Shown: positions 42,585-51,141 of the stretch, piece by piece
Position numbering within the stretch: the stretch's first letter is position 1
Layout of the letters: the number at the start of each line of letters is the position of its first letter
Origin: Bradyrhizobium arachidis
GTDB lineage: Bacteria > Pseudomonadota > Alphaproteobacteria > Rhizobiales > Xanthobacteraceae
Assembly (NCBI RefSeq): GCF_024758505.1
Contig: NZ_CP077970.1
Location: forward strand, 2,728,001 to 2,792,000
Reading direction: 5' to 3'
Length of the DNA: 64,000 bases
Notes under the pieces: model-generated
Told to the model about the DNA's origin: nothing
The model's input: only the letters and a program-made list of their open reading frames with translations
The model's database searches: none
Translations under genes and position numbers: made by a program

Positions 42585-43808
42585 TCAGCCCGGCCCTGCA
42601 CCTTGCGTTGCGGTGTACACGGCGTAGAGCGACTGGCTCGCAGCCATGAACAGGCGGTTGCGCTTCGGCCCGCCGAAGCAGACGTTGCCGCAAACCTCAG
42701 GCAGGCGAATGCGGCCGATCAGCTTGCCTTCCGGCGTCCACACCGTCACGCCACTGTAGCCGACGGCGCGGCCGGCATTGCTGGAGGCCCAGAGATTGCC
42801 TTGGACGTCGCAGCGCAAACCGTCCGGTCCGCACTTCACGCCGTCGACCATGCAGTCGCTGAAGCGTTTGAAGTTCGACAGCTTGTTGTCGGTGCCGACA
42901 TCGGCCACGAAGATCTCGCCCTTGCCGCCTGGGCCGGTGTCGCCGGGGCCCTTGCCGGTACTGGCAATGTAGAGCTTTTTGAAGTCGGGCGAGAAGCAGA
43001 GGCCGTTCGGATCCGGCACCTGTTCCTCGGTGACGACGAGGTCGATGCGGCCAGACGGGTCGATCCGATAGCAGTTGGTCGGCAACTCGCGCTTGCCGGG
43101 CGTGAAGCCGGCCGGCTGTCCGATCCGCGGATTGAGCTTGCCGCCCGCGTTGCTCGGTCCGCCCGCGACGTCGGGCTCGCCCTCGTAGAGCTGGCCGCCA
43201 TAGGGCGGATCGGTGAACCAGTAGCTGCCGTCGGGATGTGCGACGACGTCGTTGGGCGAGTTCAGCTTCTTGCCGTTGTAGGAGTCCGCCAGCACGGTCG
43301 CGGTGCCGTCATGCTCGTAGCGCGTGACCCGGCGGGTGAGGTGCTCGCAGGAGAGCTGGCGGCCCTGGAAGTCGAACGAGTTGCCGTTGGAATTGTTGGA
43401 GGGCGTGCGGAATACGCTGACGCGGCCGTCATCCTCGGTCCAGCGCATTTGCCTGTTGTTGGGAATGTCGCTCCACAAGAGATAGCGGCCTTGCGCGCTC
43501 CAGGCCGGACCTTCGGCCCACAGCAGGCCGGTATAGAGACGCTTGATCGCGGTGTTGGGTTGCGCGAGATCGTTGAAGGAGGGATCGACCGCGATGATGT
43601 CGGGATCCCAGAAGTAGGTGGTCGGCGCGCCGTTCGGCCCGAAATCGCGCGGCGGTGTGGTAATCGTCGTCGGCGGCGCGGCGGGTCCGTTTTGCGCCAG
43701 CGCTCCGCTGGCTGCTGCCACAGTGGCGCCGGCGCAGACCGCGAGCCCCTGGACAAGTCGTCGTCGTGAAAGCGCAGAATCTCGATCGCATTCTTCTTGC
43801 GGCGTCAT
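42585..43808 (-). CDS. SMP-30/gluconolactonase/LRE-family lactonase, Tat-exported
   Basis: 407 residues. LSRRRLVQGLAVCAGATVAA is a twin-arginine signal. The six-bladed propeller shows LLWAEGPAWSAQGRYLLWSD (metal Glu), NSPNDVVAHPDGSYWFTDPP (metal Asn and Asp) and DPNGLCFSPDFKKLYI. Family enzymes hydrolyse sugar or other lactones in a Ca/Zn-dependent way. A periplasmic gluconolactonase fits an oxidative sugar route, but no dehydrogenase partner is adjacent. Confidence 0.9.
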   Translation of the reverse strand: MTPQEECDRDSALSRRRLVQGLAVCAGATVAAASGALAQNGPAAPPTTITTPPRDFGPNGAPTTYFWDPDIIAVDPSFNDLAQPNTAIKRLYTGLLWAEGPAWSAQGRYLLWSDIPNNRQMRWTEDDGRVSVFRTPSNNSNGNSFDFQGRQLSCEHLTRRVTRYEHDGTATVLADSYNGKKLNSPNDVVAHPDGSYWFTDPPYGGQLYEGEPDVAGGPSNAGGKLNPRIGQPAGFTPGKRELPTNCYRIDPSGRIDLVVTEEQVPDPNGLCFSPDFKKLYIASTGKGPGDTGPGGKGEIFVADVGTDNKLSNFKRFSDCMVDGVKCGPDGLRCDVQGNLWASSNAGRAVGYSGVTVWTPEGKLIGRIRLPEVCGNVCFGGPKRNRLFMAASQSLYAVYTATQGAGPG

Positions 43809-44149
43809 CGCTTCCTCCCAGTTCTGTCCGCTGGCCGGTTGATCCGGCCGAGCAAGCGAAGGTTAGTCCGGTCCGCGTCCGGTTGCGAGCGCGGTGTGTC
43901 GTGTCTGCGTGAGTTGAGGTGTTGAGGTGTGCAATGCGAGACGAAGCGGTGATTTCAATTTGTCACGCGCGAGCCATCATGTTGCCAAAGTGGGCGGCAG
44001 GCGAACGCGCGTAGACCGGCGCGCGCGAGTCCGCCCGTGGGAGTGCGGCGACTTGCCCACCGGGTTGTGTGAAGCAGTTAACACAGCCTTTGCTGCGTTG
44101 CGCCTAGTCATAACGACCGGGTCCATCGGCAGGCGCAAAGGAGGCCGTC
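43809..44149. other. Intergenic region, about 340 bp
   Basis: Divergent gap between the lactonase and the cytochrome-like gene. GAGGTGTTGAGGTGTG near 43916 is a short direct repeat. AAAGGAGGCCGTC just before 44150 is a near-perfect ribosome site. No gene or clear operator seen. Confidence 0.5.
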
Positions 44150-45469
44150 ATGAGAGCGGCAGGGGTTGTCGTCATTCTGGCCATGATCGCGGGCTCGTCC
44201 TGCCGGGCCGATGAGTGCCAGAGCTTTTCCGCCAGCACCATGAAGGCGAATGGCGCGGTTGCCGTGGCCAAGTGGCGAACCGACTATCCGTCGATGCGGC
44301 CCAACCCCGGCGATTCACAGCCGTGGGAAGCCATCGATTTCCGCGCCAAGCCGGCCGACTACATGAATGCGGTGCTCGGCACCGCGAAGACATCTTTCAA
44401 GATCGTGGATCGCAAGCTCGTCGGCACCGGCCAGGAGGAGTGGTACATCTCGCAATGGCTCGACTACGGCAATTCCGGCCGCGAGCCGCTGATGGGACTG
44501 ACCAAGGAGCGCAGCCCCGATGCCGGCGATCTGTCCAAGACCAATACGCGTGGCTCCCAGGTCTGGGCCGTCGGCTTCTACAACAAGCCGGGAGCCGCGG
44601 TCTTCGGGGAGATATTCTCCGATCCCTGCAATCCGTCGCTTCCGGTCGCGTTGAAATTCCCCAACGACACCGTCTCCGTCAAATTCCTGTTCACCGACGC
44701 CAAACCCGAGGAAGTCACCTACCTCCAGGGCGCACCGGAGTACGACGCCTTCATCGATCCCCCAAATCCAGGCGCCGCCAATACGCGCGTGATCCGGACG
44801 CTGCGCCTGCTCCAGGTCGACATATCCGTGAAGGACTCCGCGAACCCTCGCCGGGCACAGGAGACCGGATGGGTGTTCGGGACGTTCGTCTGGCTTGGCC
44901 CGCCGAAGGGCGACACCCTGTTCGACAATCTCGTGCCGGTGTCGCTGCAATGGGGTAACGATCCCGGCGTTTATGACACCACGATCAGTCAGGGCTGGAC
45001 CAATCCCGATTTACGCGGCGTGACCTATGGCTGGGATGAGCGTCCCACCATGGGCTTCAACGGGCGCGCCAATGGGCCCGCTGACAACATCCGTTCGTCC
45101 TGCCTTTCGTGCCACGGGGCGGCACGCACGCCGCGCGCCTCGATCGGGCTGCTCGGCAGCAGCTTCAAGATGAGCGACCTCTCCGATGCCGCGAAGGTCA
45201 AGGCCCACGTCGACACCTGGTTCCAGAACATCAAGGCGGGCCAGCTCTTCCAGTCGTTCGAGCCGGCAGTATCAGCGCTCGACTATTCGCTCCAGCTCGA
45301 AGCGGCGGTGCTACGGATGTGCCAGGCTTGCCAGTTCGGCGACCTCCGCGGTCCGACGCCCAACGTCTGTCGCTCCGGAGGCTTCTACAATCGTCCGGTT
45401 TGCAACGCGCCGATCGAAGCGAGCGTCCGCGAACGGCTGCTCAGCCTCGTGCCGCCGCCGCGGCAGTAG
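44150..45469 (+). CDS. Secreted protein with one c-type haem motif, 439 aa
   Basis: A signal peptide (about 1-20) and a strong ribosome site. The bulk is a beta-rich domain with repeated Trp (SQWLDYGNSGREPLMGL, TRGSQVWAVGFYNKPGAAVF, TGWVFGTFVWLGPPKGDTLF). CLSCH at residues 318-322 is a c-type haem-binding site. Near the C-terminus several more cysteines (MCQACQFGD, NVCRSGGF, VCNAPIE) could form disulfides. I do not recognise a named family. It could be a periplasmic electron-transfer or oxidoreductase subunit. It is monocistronic. Confidence 0.8.
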   Translation: MRAAGVVVILAMIAGSSCRADECQSFSASTMKANGAVAVAKWRTDYPSMRPNPGDSQPWEAIDFRAKPADYMNAVLGTAKTSFKIVDRKLVGTGQEEWYISQWLDYGNSGREPLMGLTKERSPDAGDLSKTNTRGSQVWAVGFYNKPGAAVFGEIFSDPCNPSLPVALKFPNDTVSVKFLFTDAKPEEVTYLQGAPEYDAFIDPPNPGAANTRVIRTLRLLQVDISVKDSANPRRAQETGWVFGTFVWLGPPKGDTLFDNLVPVSLQWGNDPGVYDTTISQGWTNPDLRGVTYGWDERPTMGFNGRANGPADNIRSSCLSCHGAARTPRASIGLLGSSFKMSDLSDAAKVKAHVDTWFQNIKAGQLFQSFEPAVSALDYSLQLEAAVLRMCQACQFGDLRGPTPNVCRSGGFYNRPVCNAPIEASVRERLLSLVPPPRQ

Positions 45470-45495
45470 CGCCACCGTCGGGAGACGTCGATCGC

Positions 45496-46578
45496 TCACC
45501 TGACCTTCTGCAGCCGCGTGCCGACGGTTCTTGCGATGGCTGCGGGAGCCTCATCGGGAATCGCAAAGCATGAGCTCGCGTTGATCTCGCAGAGGACATA
45601 GCTGTCGGCACCGCCTGCATCGCGCGGTCCGTAGAGGAAGTCGGCGTCCCAGATCACCGGCAGCGACGCTGGGTCGATGCCGAGCGTCGTCATCATCTGC
45701 GGCGTCCACTCGTCCTCCATCTTCCGCCGCAACGCCCTAAATGGCAGTGCGTCAGGACCGTGCATGATCCGCGGCCCGGGCTGCGCCTCTGGCGCCTCAG
45801 GGCCTTCGGGCGGCGGTGGCACCAGGGCCTTGATCAATTGCTGCCCGAAGCCCGCGACTTTGGATCCGCTCATGTAACAGCGGATCATTCCCTCGGGCAG
45901 GCGCGGCTGAAATGCCTGATCGATGATGCAACCGCCCCATCCGAAATAGCGCTCGCAGCGCGCCATCAGCGTCTCGAGCGGGATGTCCTCAGGGAAGCTG
46001 CCGCGCTGTGCGTGCAGCACCCGAACCATCGCTTCCGTGTCTGGCAGCGCCTCGACCTTCCAGACGCCTTGCCCGCCATTGCCGCGGTTTTGCTTGAGCA
46101 CGCGCGGGCCGCCCGCGCGCAGGCGCGGTGGAAACTTTGCGCGGAAGTCGGCGGCACTGTCGTAGCGATGCGTGTCGGTGCCCCAGCCGAGATGGCGCGT
46201 CCGGTAGAGCACGTCCTTGACACCCATTTTCAGGATCACGTCGGGATGGGCGCTCACCCACGGACCGCGCGCGGCAACCTCGCGCAGCAGCGGATCGAGC
46301 GCCGCGCGCGTCTTGCCCTGATGGATGGGATCGACCCAGACGAGGACGCCGTCGACGCCGAGCAGTTGGTCGCGCACGGTGTCGGCAAAACTCTCGTCGT
46401 AGACCGCCGGCTGTGCGTCGATGCCGGCAGCCGCAAGCGCTTCGAAGACGCGGACGAAGCGGCTGTTCTGCGCCGTCGTGTCACGGCGCGCGGCAGCGTC
46501 GCCGCGCGAGACGATGGCGATGGTGTGACGGGGAGGGAAGTGAGGTGCAGGGGAGTGACGTTCGGTGTCCATGCGCAA
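45496..46578 (-). CDS. ATP-grasp fold protein (Cj0069-like)
   Basis: 360 residues. The middle shows ATP-grasp features: GPRVLKQNRGNGGQGVWKVE (glycine-rich ATP loop with Lys), a long acidic helix, and near the end LPVIWDADFLYGPRD and SYVLCEINASSCFAI with metal-ligand Asp and Asn. It fits the Cj0069 group, annotated by homology only. It probably ligates an amino acid or peptide-like substrate at ATP cost. The start is ATG 46578 or 46572. It is monocistronic. Confidence 0.75.
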   Translation of the reverse strand: MRMDTERHSPAPHFPPRHTIAIVSRGDAAARRDTTAQNSRFVRVFEALAAAGIDAQPAVYDESFADTVRDQLLGVDGVLVWVDPIHQGKTRAALDPLLREVAARGPWVSAHPDVILKMGVKDVLYRTRHLGWGTDTHRYDSAADFRAKFPPRLRAGGPRVLKQNRGNGGQGVWKVEALPDTEAMVRVLHAQRGSFPEDIPLETLMARCERYFGWGGCIIDQAFQPRLPEGMIRCYMSGSKVAGFGQQLIKALVPPPPEGPEAPEAQPGPRIMHGPDALPFRALRRKMEDEWTPQMMTTLGIDPASLPVIWDADFLYGPRDAGGADSYVLCEINASSCFAIPDEAPAAIARTVGTRLQKVR

Positions 46579-46872
46579 GCTCCACGACAGATCGGGCGTT
46601 GCGCAGAGCTTGGACGGGACGTCTCACGGGGAGTCTGCTTGTCCCCACAGGTACGAGCCTACGCGACTTCGCGGCGGCGATTCAAGGCGGGCCCACCGCC
46701 TCTTTGTGGACGCCCCCTCATTCACCTGCCGGCAAGACAAGGTCAACCAACCTGACCATCTTTTGGCGTTGCAGCTGCTGCCCTTTCTCGTTTAGAACGC
46801 AGAAAGTGAGCTGCCCGGCAACGAACCTTCAACGGTTTTGACCGAGGATTTGGAGCTCAAAAGGGTCTGGCA
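46579..46872. other. Upstream region of the leucine leader
   Basis: About 290 bp between the divergent ATP-grasp gene and the leader peptide. It should contain the leuA promoter; TTGCAG near 46770 with TTTAGAAC about 20 bases on is a possible but weak match. No gene seen. Confidence 0.4.
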
Positions 46873-46998
46873 ATGCTGATTCGTGGCCAAATGCATGGGA
46901 TTTCGGGGGAGGTGGCCTTCGCCGCCGGTCCGTCCGCGCCCCTGGCCGCCATCCTGCCCACCCTCCTTATTGGCGGGCTTCTTCTTACCTGCCCCTGA
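46873..46998 (+). CDS. Leucine-rich leader peptide upstream of leuA
   Basis: A 41-codon frame with AAAAGGG about 8 bases before its ATG. It ends PTLLIGGLLLTCP: six leucine codons in the last 15, five of them CTT or CTC rather than the CTG preferred in neighbouring genes. The stop codon (46996-46998) lies inside the 5' arm of the hairpin at 46992-47035, and leuA starts 112 bp later. This is the layout of transcription attenuation: ribosomes stalling at Leu codons would alter folding downstream. No product function is expected. Confidence 0.65.
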   Translation: MLIRGQMHGISGEVAFAAGPSAPLAAILPTLLIGGLLLTCP

Positions 46999-47035
46999 GG
47001 GCCGGCTGGGCGCTACGCGCCTGGGCACTCAGGGG
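46992..47035 (+). promoter_or_regulatory. Attenuator-type hairpin in the leuA leader
   Basis: CCCCTGAG (46992-46999) pairs with CTCAGGGG (47028-47035), and inside GGCGC-TAC-GCGCC forms the tip. The 5' arm contains the leader-peptide stop. No T-run follows directly, so the terminator form may lie further on (47040-47100) or act by another means. It is the candidate regulatory fold for leuA. Confidence 0.6.
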
Positions 47036-47110
47036 TTGTACGAGATCACCGGACACCTCAAGCGCCCAAGGGACCGACTGACCGGCGCGAACGCTTAAAG
47101 GAAATTTGAA

Positions 47111-48673
47111 ATGGCCACCGTGAACAAGTCCGAGAAGGACCGCGTCATTATTTTCGATACCACGCTGCGCGACGGCGAGCAGTGCCCCGGCGCCACCATG
47201 ACCTTCGAGGAGAAGCTCGAGGTCGCCGAGTTGCTGGACGATATGGGCGTCGACGTCATCGAAGCCGGCTTCCCCATCACCTCCGAAGGCGACTTCCAGG
47301 CGGTCAGCGAGATCGCCCGCCGCTCCAAGAATGCCGTCATCGCAGGCCTGTCGCGCGCGCATCCGGCCGACATCGACCGTTGCGCCGAAGCCGTCAAGTT
47401 CGCCAAGCGCGGTCGCGTCCACACCGTGATTGCGACCTCGCCGCTGCACATGCGGGTGAAGCTGAACAAGACCCCGGACCAGGTGATCGAGACCTCGGTT
47501 GCCATGGTCGCGCGCGCCCGCAACCTGATCGACGACGTCGAATGGTCGGCCGAGGACGGCACCCGCAGCGAGATGGACTTTCTCAGCCGCATCGTCGAGG
47601 CCGTCATCAAGGCCGGCGCCACCACGGTGAACATCCCTGACACCGTCGGCTACACCACGCCCGACGAATACACCCACTTCATGAAGACGCTGATCGAGCG
47701 CGTGCCGAACTCGGACAAGGCCGTGTTCTCCGTGCACTGCCACAACGACCTCGGCATGGCCGTTGCGAACTCGCTGGCCGGCATCGTCGGCGGCGCACGC
47801 CAGGTCGAGTGCACCATCAACGGTATCGGCGAGCGCGCCGGCAACGCCGCCCTCGAAGAGATCGTGATGGCGATCAACGTGCGCAACGACAAATTCCCCT
47901 ACTGGAACAAGATCGACACCACGCAGCTCACCCGCGCCTCCAAGGTGGTCTCGGCGGCGACCTCGTTCCCGGTGCAGTACAACAAGGCGATCGTCGGCCG
48001 GAACGCCTTTGCGCATGAGAGCGGCATCCACCAGGACGGCGTGCTGAAGGACGCTTCCACCTACGAGATCATGCGGCCCGAGATGGTCGGCCTGAAGCAG
48101 TCCTCGCTGGTGCTCGGAAAACACTCCGGCCGCCACGCGTTCGTCCACAAGCTGGAGGAGATGGGCTACAAGCTCGGTCCGAACCAGTTGGAAGACGCCT
48201 TCGCGCGTATGAAGGCGCTCGCCGACCGCAAGAAGGACATCTACGACGAGGACATCGAGGCGTTGGTCGACGAGGAGATGGCCGCCTCGCACGACCGCAT
48301 CAAGCTGACCTCGCTGACCGTGATCGCCGGCACCCACGGCCCGCAGCGCGCGACCATGAAGCTCGACGTCGACGGCCAGACGCGAATCGAGGAAGCCGAG
48401 GGCAACGGTCCGGTCGACGCCGTCTTCAACTGCATCAAGGCTCTGGTGCCGCACGAAGCAAAGCTCGAGCTGTACCAGGTCCACGCTGTCACCGAAGGCA
48501 CCGACGCGCAGGCCGAAGTCTCGGTGCGGCTGTCGCATGACGGCCGCTCGATGACGGCGCGCGCGGCGGATCCGGATACGCTTGTGGCCTCCGCAAAAGC
48601 CTATCTCGGCGCGCTGAACAAGATCGTCATGAAGCGCCAGCGCGACACGGTGCAGACGGCGGCTGCGAGCTGA
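47111..48673 (+). CDS. leuA: 2-isopropylmalate synthase
   Basis: 520 residues, normal for the long LeuA form. First committed step of leucine synthesis: acetyl-CoA plus 2-oxoisovalerate. IIFDTTLRDGEQCPGATMTF is the catalytic N-terminal motif, HCHNDLGMAVANSLAGIVGG holds the metal histidines, and AFAHESGIHQDGVLKD follows. The C-terminal LeuA dimer domain (about 395-515) carries leucine feedback. AAAGGAAA precedes the ATG. Preceded by the leader peptide and hairpin described above. Confidence 0.95.
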   Translation: MATVNKSEKDRVIIFDTTLRDGEQCPGATMTFEEKLEVAELLDDMGVDVIEAGFPITSEGDFQAVSEIARRSKNAVIAGLSRAHPADIDRCAEAVKFAKRGRVHTVIATSPLHMRVKLNKTPDQVIETSVAMVARARNLIDDVEWSAEDGTRSEMDFLSRIVEAVIKAGATTVNIPDTVGYTTPDEYTHFMKTLIERVPNSDKAVFSVHCHNDLGMAVANSLAGIVGGARQVECTINGIGERAGNAALEEIVMAINVRNDKFPYWNKIDTTQLTRASKVVSAATSFPVQYNKAIVGRNAFAHESGIHQDGVLKDASTYEIMRPEMVGLKQSSLVLGKHSGRHAFVHKLEEMGYKLGPNQLEDAFARMKALADRKKDIYDEDIEALVDEEMAASHDRIKLTSLTVIAGTHGPQRATMKLDVDGQTRIEEAEGNGPVDAVFNCIKALVPHEAKLELYQVHAVTEGTDAQAEVSVRLSHDGRSMTARAADPDTLVASAKAYLGALNKIVMKRQRDTVQTAAAS

Positions 48674-48684
48674 CAAGCGAAGCT

Positions 48685-48810
48685 TGTCATTCCACATTGC
48701 GCAAGTGCGCAATGGGGGCGGCTCGTTAGAGCAGAACCCGGAATCTCGAGATTCCGGGTTCGATGCTCTGGGCCGCGCTTGCGCGGTCCCTTCGCATCGC
48801 CCCGGAATGA
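48685..48810. repeat. Palindromic intergenic element, 126 bp, with a perfect 26-bp core
   Basis: TGTCATTCC at 48685 and GGAATGACA at 48810 are perfect inverted ends. In the centre (48735-48760) is a perfect 26-base palindrome around CTCGAG, and GCGCAAG-type stems flank it. The TCATTCC ends recall the hairpin at 1393. Dispersed repeat of Bradyrhizobium type; it may also terminate leuA. Confidence 0.75.
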
Positions 48811-48947
48811 CAGAGCGGCTGTATGCCAGCCCTGCGAACGACCAATAGCGCGTGCGCCGGCTCCCGGTTAGGGTGCCGGCGGCTTCACGTTCAGGACGTC
48901 CCGCATCCGCGTGGTCTGCGTCCCAAATAACAACAGAGGGAGAGATT

Positions 48948-49961
48948 ATGGGCAAATTCACATTTGCAGCGTCCATTGCGGGTCTGTCGATCGCAGCGCT
49001 CGCCTTCGCTGGACCTGCCGCGGCGCAATCGCCGATCATCATCAAATTCAGCCACGTCGTCGCCACCGACACGCCGAAAGGCAAGGCGTCCGAAAAGTTC
49101 AAGGAGCTGGCGGAGAAGTACACCGGCGGCAAGGTGAAAGTCGAAGTTTATCCGAACTCGACACTCTACAAGGACAAGGAGGAGCTCGAGGCGCTGCAGC
49201 TCGGCAGCGTGCAGATGCTCGCCCCGTCCAACTCCAAATTCGGCCCGCTCGGCATCAAGGAGTTCGAGGCCTTCGATCTGCCCTATCTGCTCCCCGACCT
49301 GAAGACCCTGCGCAAGGTGACGGAAGGCCCGCTCGGCCTGAAGCTGCTCAAGCTTTTGGACACCAAGGGCATCACCGGGCTCGCCTATTGGGACAACGGC
49401 TTCAAGCAGATGAGCGCCAACAAGAAGCTCATCACGCCGGAGGACTACAAGGCCGTCAAATTCCGCATCCAGTCGTCGCGCGTGATCCAGGCGCAGTTCA
49501 AGACGCTCGGCGCGCTGCCGCAGGTGATGGCATTCTCCGAAGTCTACCAGGCGTTGCAGACCGGCGTCGTCGACGGACAGGAGAATACCTGGTCCAACAT
49601 CTACACCCAGAAGATGAACGAGGTGCAGAAGTACATCACCGAGACCAACCACGGCTACATCGGCTACGTTGTGATTGTGAACAAGAAGTTCTGGGACGAC
49701 CTGCCGGCCGACATCCGCGGCCAGCTCGAGAAGGCGATGAAGGAAGCGACCGACTTCAACAACACGCAGTCGCAAAAGGAAAACGACGACGCTCTTGCCG
49801 AGATCAAGAAGAGCGGCAAGAGCGAGATCATCAAGTTGACGACGGATCAGGATGCCGCCATGCGCAAGGCGATGCAGCCGGTCTACCAGGATGCCGCAGG
49901 CCGCGTCGGCCAGGCGCTGATCGACGAATTTTTGAAGGAAGCCAAAAGCGCGACGAACTAA
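48948..49961 (+). CDS. TRAP transporter substrate-binding protein (DctP family)
   Basis: 337 residues. Signal peptide to AAAQ; then IIIKFSHVVATDTPKGKASE and FKELAEKYTGGKVKVEVYPN, the DctP start. The carboxylate-binding Arg is in KAVKFRIQSSRVIQAQFKTL, followed by QALQTGVVDGQENTWSNIYT. Typical ligands are C4-dicarboxylates or other organic acids. AGAGGGAGAG precedes the ATG. No DctQ or DctM genes follow in this window, so the membrane partner is elsewhere. Confidence 0.93.
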   Translation: MGKFTFAASIAGLSIAALAFAGPAAAQSPIIIKFSHVVATDTPKGKASEKFKELAEKYTGGKVKVEVYPNSTLYKDKEELEALQLGSVQMLAPSNSKFGPLGIKEFEAFDLPYLLPDLKTLRKVTEGPLGLKLLKLLDTKGITGLAYWDNGFKQMSANKKLITPEDYKAVKFRIQSSRVIQAQFKTLGALPQVMAFSEVYQALQTGVVDGQENTWSNIYTQKMNEVQKYITETNHGYIGYVVIVNKKFWDDLPADIRGQLEKAMKEATDFNNTQSQKENDDALAEIKKSGKSEIIKLTTDQDAAMRKAMQPVYQDAAGRVGQALIDEFLKEAKSATN

Positions 49962-50015
49962 CAGCGCGACCAACTGACCTCGCGCCGCCGACGCGCGTGA
50001 ATGAACGGTAAATGA

Positions 50016-50047
50016 AGCCTCTGCGCACCTGCGCGGAGGCTATTTTC
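50016..50047 (+). terminator. Rho-independent terminator after the dctP-type gene
   Basis: AGCCTCTGCGC (50016-50026) pairs with GCGCGGAGGCT (50031-50041) with one mismatch, around an ACCT loop, followed by ATTTTCG. It lies 55 bp after the stop. Confidence 0.75.
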
Positions 50048-50169
50048 GTCTGTTGCGAATGATTTCAAGCAGCGAACGGCGGATTACATCTTGGTAAGGC
50101 GCGCAGTTGTAAGTTGAATACAGGGCCTGCTGCGCTCATCTTCAAGCAACCTTTCACGAGGAGGTTCGT

Positions 50170-50745
50170 ATGAAGAAGTTCGCCATCGCCGCCATCGCGG
50201 TCCTGAGCATCGCAGCCTCGGGCGTGGTCTACGCGCAGTACCATCGCTTTCACGACCGCATGCACCACATGCGTATGAATCCGGAAGATCGCGCCGCCTT
50301 TACAGACGCGCGCATCGCCGCCGTGCATGCCGGGCTGAAGCTCAACGCCGACCAGGAAAAGCTGTGGCCGCCGGTGGAAGCCGCCGTGCGCGACTTTGCC
50401 AAGCTCCGTATCGATCGCGCCAATGCGCGGATGAACCCAGCCCCCGGCAGCGCCGACAAGCCGGATGATCCGGTCGCCCGGCTGCGCCAGCGCGCCGACG
50501 ACATGGGGGCCACCTCGGCGGCGCTCAAGAAGATCGCCGATGCCGCCGACCCCCTCTACAAGACCCTCGACGACGGCCAGAAGCGGCGCCTCGCGGTGCT
50601 GACCCGCGGACCGTTCGGCGGCGGCGAAGAGGGCCGCCACCACCGCTTCATGGAGCGCGGCATGGACCGCATGATGGAACGCGGCATGGACCACTTCCGC
50701 GGTGACCGGGATGCCGGGCCCGACCGGGATGGCGGCCGCCTCTAA
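50170..50745 (+). CDS. Spy/CpxP-type periplasmic LTxxQ protein
   Basis: 191 residues with a signal peptide ending VVYAQ. Two LTxxQ-like motifs, LNADQEKLW and LDDGQKRRLAVL, frame a helical core as in Spy/CpxP chaperones and metal-responsive CnrX/ZraP relatives. N-terminal HDRMHHMRM and C-terminal GRHHRFMERGMDRMMERGMD are His/Met-rich and could bind metal. GAGGAGG precedes the ATG. Role: periplasmic stress chaperone or metal sensor, inferred. Followed by its own terminator. Confidence 0.8.
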   Translation: MKKFAIAAIAVLSIAASGVVYAQYHRFHDRMHHMRMNPEDRAAFTDARIAAVHAGLKLNADQEKLWPPVEAAVRDFAKLRIDRANARMNPAPGSADKPDDPVARLRQRADDMGATSAALKKIADAADPLYKTLDDGQKRRLAVLTRGPFGGGEEGRHHRFMERGMDRMMERGMDHFRGDRDAGPDRDGGRL

Positions 50746-50779
50746 GAGGGGCGGATTTTCCCGGAAAAGACCCTCGCGA

Positions 50780-50804
50780 AGCCGCTGGAATCCAGCGGCT
50801 TTTC
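50780..50804 (+). terminator. Rho-independent terminator after the Spy-like gene
   Basis: AGCCGCTGGA (50780-50789) pairs perfectly with TCCAGCGGCT (50791-50800), followed by TTTCGCGTTTT. It lies 35 bp after the stop. Confidence 0.75.
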
Positions 50805-50912
50805 GCGTTTTACGGGGGCGGGACGAACCCTTGGAAAACATCGTCCGCATCGCTTGCAATCGCGACTTTTGCTTGCTAAACGACCGGCCTCGCAAGGGCG
50901 TTCGCGCCTTTC

Positions 50913-50988
<76 letters not shown>

Positions 50989-51141
50989 AACATCTCCTTG
51001 AAATCGTTTGATAAGTCCTTGCCGGAGTGGTGTCGTTTGGCGCCGCCCGGCGACCTGGGTCACAACTGGGTCACGATTGCGCCGAGATGGATTTCGGATT
51101 CCGCCCTTGCCGCTTGCAGGCGCCAGCTCGACACTGCCGCC

